Assembly (NCBI RefSeq): GCF_002797935.1
Contig: NZ_PGER01000001.1
Coordinates: 310,001 to 374,000, forward strand
Direction: 5' to 3'
DNA: 64,000 nucleotides
DNA from: Flavobacterium sp. 1
GTDB taxonomy: Bacteria > Bacteroidota > Bacteroidia > Flavobacteriales > Flavobacteriaceae
Shown: positions 62,673 to 64,000 of the stretch, piece by piece
How positions within the stretch are numbered: the first letter of the stretch is position 1
Layout of the letters: each line of letters starts with the position of its first letter
Made by a program: the position numbers and the translations under genes
Notes under the pieces: generated by a model
What the model was told of the DNA's origin: nothing
Seen by the model: only the letters and a program-made list of their open reading frames with translations
Databases searched by the model: none

Positions 62673-62725
62673 ACTACTCTTTAATCTTTTACCAATTTTA
62701 AACAACCTTAAAAATAATTATAAAT

Positions 62726-64000
62726 ATGGAAATGGAACAATTTTATTATGACAACAAAATTGTAAAGAAATTCATTTATGCTACCATACTGTTTGGAGTA
62801 GTGGGAATGCTGGTAGGTCTTATTTTGGCTACTATGTTCCTTTTTCCAAACATGACCGAAGGAATTTCGTGGTTAAGTTTTGGCAGATTGAGACCTTTAC
62901 ATACCAATGCAGTTATTTTTGCCTTTGTTGGTAATGCTATGTTTGCTGGTGTTTATTATTCGCTTCAGCGATTGTTAAAAGCCAGAATGTATAGTGATTT
63001 CTTGAGTAATCTGAATTTTTGGGGTTGGCAGTTAATTATTGTTGCCGCAGCAGTTTCTCTTCCGTTAGGATATACTTCTTCAAAAGAATATGCCGAATTG
63101 GAATGGCCTATTGATATAGCTATTGCTTTAATATGGGTGGCTTTCGGAATCAATATGATTGGTACGATGCTAAAAAGAAGAGAACGCCATTTGTATGTTG
63201 CCATTTGGTTTTATTTAGCCACATTTATTACAGTGGCTGTTTTACATATTTTTAATAGTTTAGAGTTGCCTATTTCTGCAATGAAGAGTTACTCTGTTTA
63301 TGCAGGAGTTCAAGATGCATTAGTACAATGGTGGTATGGTCATAATGCTGTTGCTTTTTTCTTGACGACTCCATTTTTGGGTTTAATGTATTATTTTGTG
63401 CCGAAAGTGGCCAATCGACCTGTGTATTCTTATAGACTTTCAATAATACACTTTTGGTCATTAATATTTTTATATATCTGGGCAGGTCCTCACCATTTGT
63501 TGTATTCTGCTTTGCCTACATGGGCGCAAAATTTAGGAGTTGTATTTTCTGTGATGCTGATTGCTCCATCTTGGGGAGGAATGATTAATGGACTATTGAC
63601 TTTAAGAGGAGTTTGGGATAAAGTCCGTGAAGAACCAGTATTGAAGTTTTTTGTTGTTGCTATGACAGGTTATGGTATGGCTACTTTTGAAGGTCCAATG
63701 CTTTCTCTTAAAAATGTAAACGCAATAGCGCACTATACAGATTGGATTATTGCTCACGTTCACGTAGGTGCACTGGCATGGAATGGTTTTATGGCTTTCG
63801 GTATCATTTATTGGCTGATTCCAAGAATGACAAAAACAACTTTATATTCCACTAAATTGGCCAACTTCCATTTTTGGGTTGGAACACTAGGAATTATATT
63901 ATATGCATTGCCAATGTATTTGGCAGGTTTCCTTCAGGCTTCTATGTGGAAACAATTTAATCCAGACGGAACCTTAACCTACGGTAACTTTCTTGAAACC
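62726..64000 (+). CDS. ccoN: Cytochrome c oxidase cbb3-type subunit I (3' end outside window)
   Basis: The first 425 codons are present and the frame continues to the window edge. Subunit I is a 12-helix heme-copper oxidase: the low-spin heme ligand is in GRLRPLHTNAVIFAF, and the CuB/heme b3 ligands are in WWYGHNAVAFF, WAGPHHLLY and AHVHVGALAWNGF. In this phylum ccoN is often fused to ccoO, which cannot be seen here. Two closely spaced ATGs (62726, 62732) could start it; I chose the first. Oxygen reduction at low O2 is the likely role. Confidence 0.95.
   Translation, partial: MEMEQFYYDNKIVKKFIYATILFGVVGMLVGLILATMFLFPNMTEGISWLSFGRLRPLHTNAVIFAFVGNAMFAGVYYSLQRLLKARMYSDFLSNLNFWGWQLIIVAAAVSLPLGYTSSKEYAELEWPIDIAIALIWVAFGINMIGTMLKRRERHLYVAIWFYLATFITVAVLHIFNSLELPISAMKSYSVYAGVQDALVQWWYGHNAVAFFLTTPFLGLMYYFVPKVANRPVYSYRLSIIHFWSLIFLYIWAGPHHLLYSALPTWAQNLGVVFSVMLIAPSWGGMINGLLTLRGVWDKVREEPVLKFFVVAMTGYGMATFEGPMLSLKNVNAIAHYTDWIIAHVHVGALAWNGFMAFGIIYWLIPRMTKTTLYSTKLANFHFWVGTLGIILYALPMYLAGFLQASMWKQFNPDGTLTYGNFLET

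Noticed and set aside
1..64000. CRISPR array, prophage or insertion sequence
   Set aside because: No regularly spaced direct repeats with unique spacers, no capsid, terminase or integrase genes, and no transposase were seen.

Overview
The window is AT-rich DNA from a member of the Bacteroidota, most likely a Flavobacterium or close relative. The evidence is direct: several promoters fit the Bacteroidota pattern TTG-N19/20-TAnnTTTG, two giant surface proteins end in gliding-motility/T9SS type B sorting domains, and the gene content (OmpP1/FadL porin, DUF2141, DUF5606, 2TM-domain proteins, Wzi-like protein, eukaryote-like short ProRS, CcoS/CcoN) is typical of that group. I see no prophage, insertion sequence or CRISPR array. 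Species-level naming is inference.

Layout. 1-8.9 kb: end-truncated OmpP1/FadL gene and a Tyr/Gly-rich lipoprotein (minus), divergent proS, three tRNA-Glu(TTC) genes and rpsT, a CheY-like/PAS histidine kinase pair, and typA. 8.9-18 kb: DUF2141 protein, two large secreted T9SS proteins, and an ABC-2 permease/ATPase pair, all minus. 18-26 kb: unknown cytoplasmic proteins (one with kinase-like motifs), a nucleoid-associated protein, a pRiA4b ORF-3-like protein, an HPP/ClC membrane pair, and VOC, YciI and DinB proteins, separated by dispersed inverted-repeat elements. 26-34 kb: TonB-dependent receptor, exported protein, a LytS-type kinase fused to a 2TM domain, three stand-alone 2TM genes, a LytTR regulator, and two thioredoxin-fold proteins. 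34-38.7 kb: CDP-alcohol phosphatidyltransferase, heme A synthase with a toxin-antitoxin pair directly upstream, tRNA nucleotidyltransferase and the TsaC/Sua5 enzyme.

38.9-51.4 kb is a cell-surface polysaccharide (LPS core-like) locus: Wzi-like outer-membrane protein, about nine glycosyltransferases of GT2, GT4 and GT9 types, an InaA/Kdo-kinase-like protein and a polysaccharide deacetylase, on alternating strands. Two of its glycosyltransferase genes carry apparent single-base frameshifts, one at the very start (A6 tract) and one near the end, and both flanking coding stretches are otherwise intact. 51.5-59.1 kb holds housekeeping genes: dapD, the ruvX/yqgF homologue, mqo, a FUSC membrane protein, def, DUF5606 and mazG.

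59.2-64 kb is a cytochrome cbb3 oxidase module: an FNR/CRP-family regulator diverging from a CcoI-type copper P-ATPase, then ccoS (59 aa) and the start of ccoN, which runs off the window. The divergent intergenic region contains an FNR-box-like palindrome. Together with ctaA, this points to respiratory adaptation to low oxygen.

The most unusual items are: the amplified 2TM-domain family around a sensor kinase; a ClC protein lacking both conserved coupling glutamates; an unannotated protein with protein-kinase-like motifs; two copies of one intergenic repeat whose flanks are conserved but whose central palindrome differs; and the two glycosyltransferase frameshifts.
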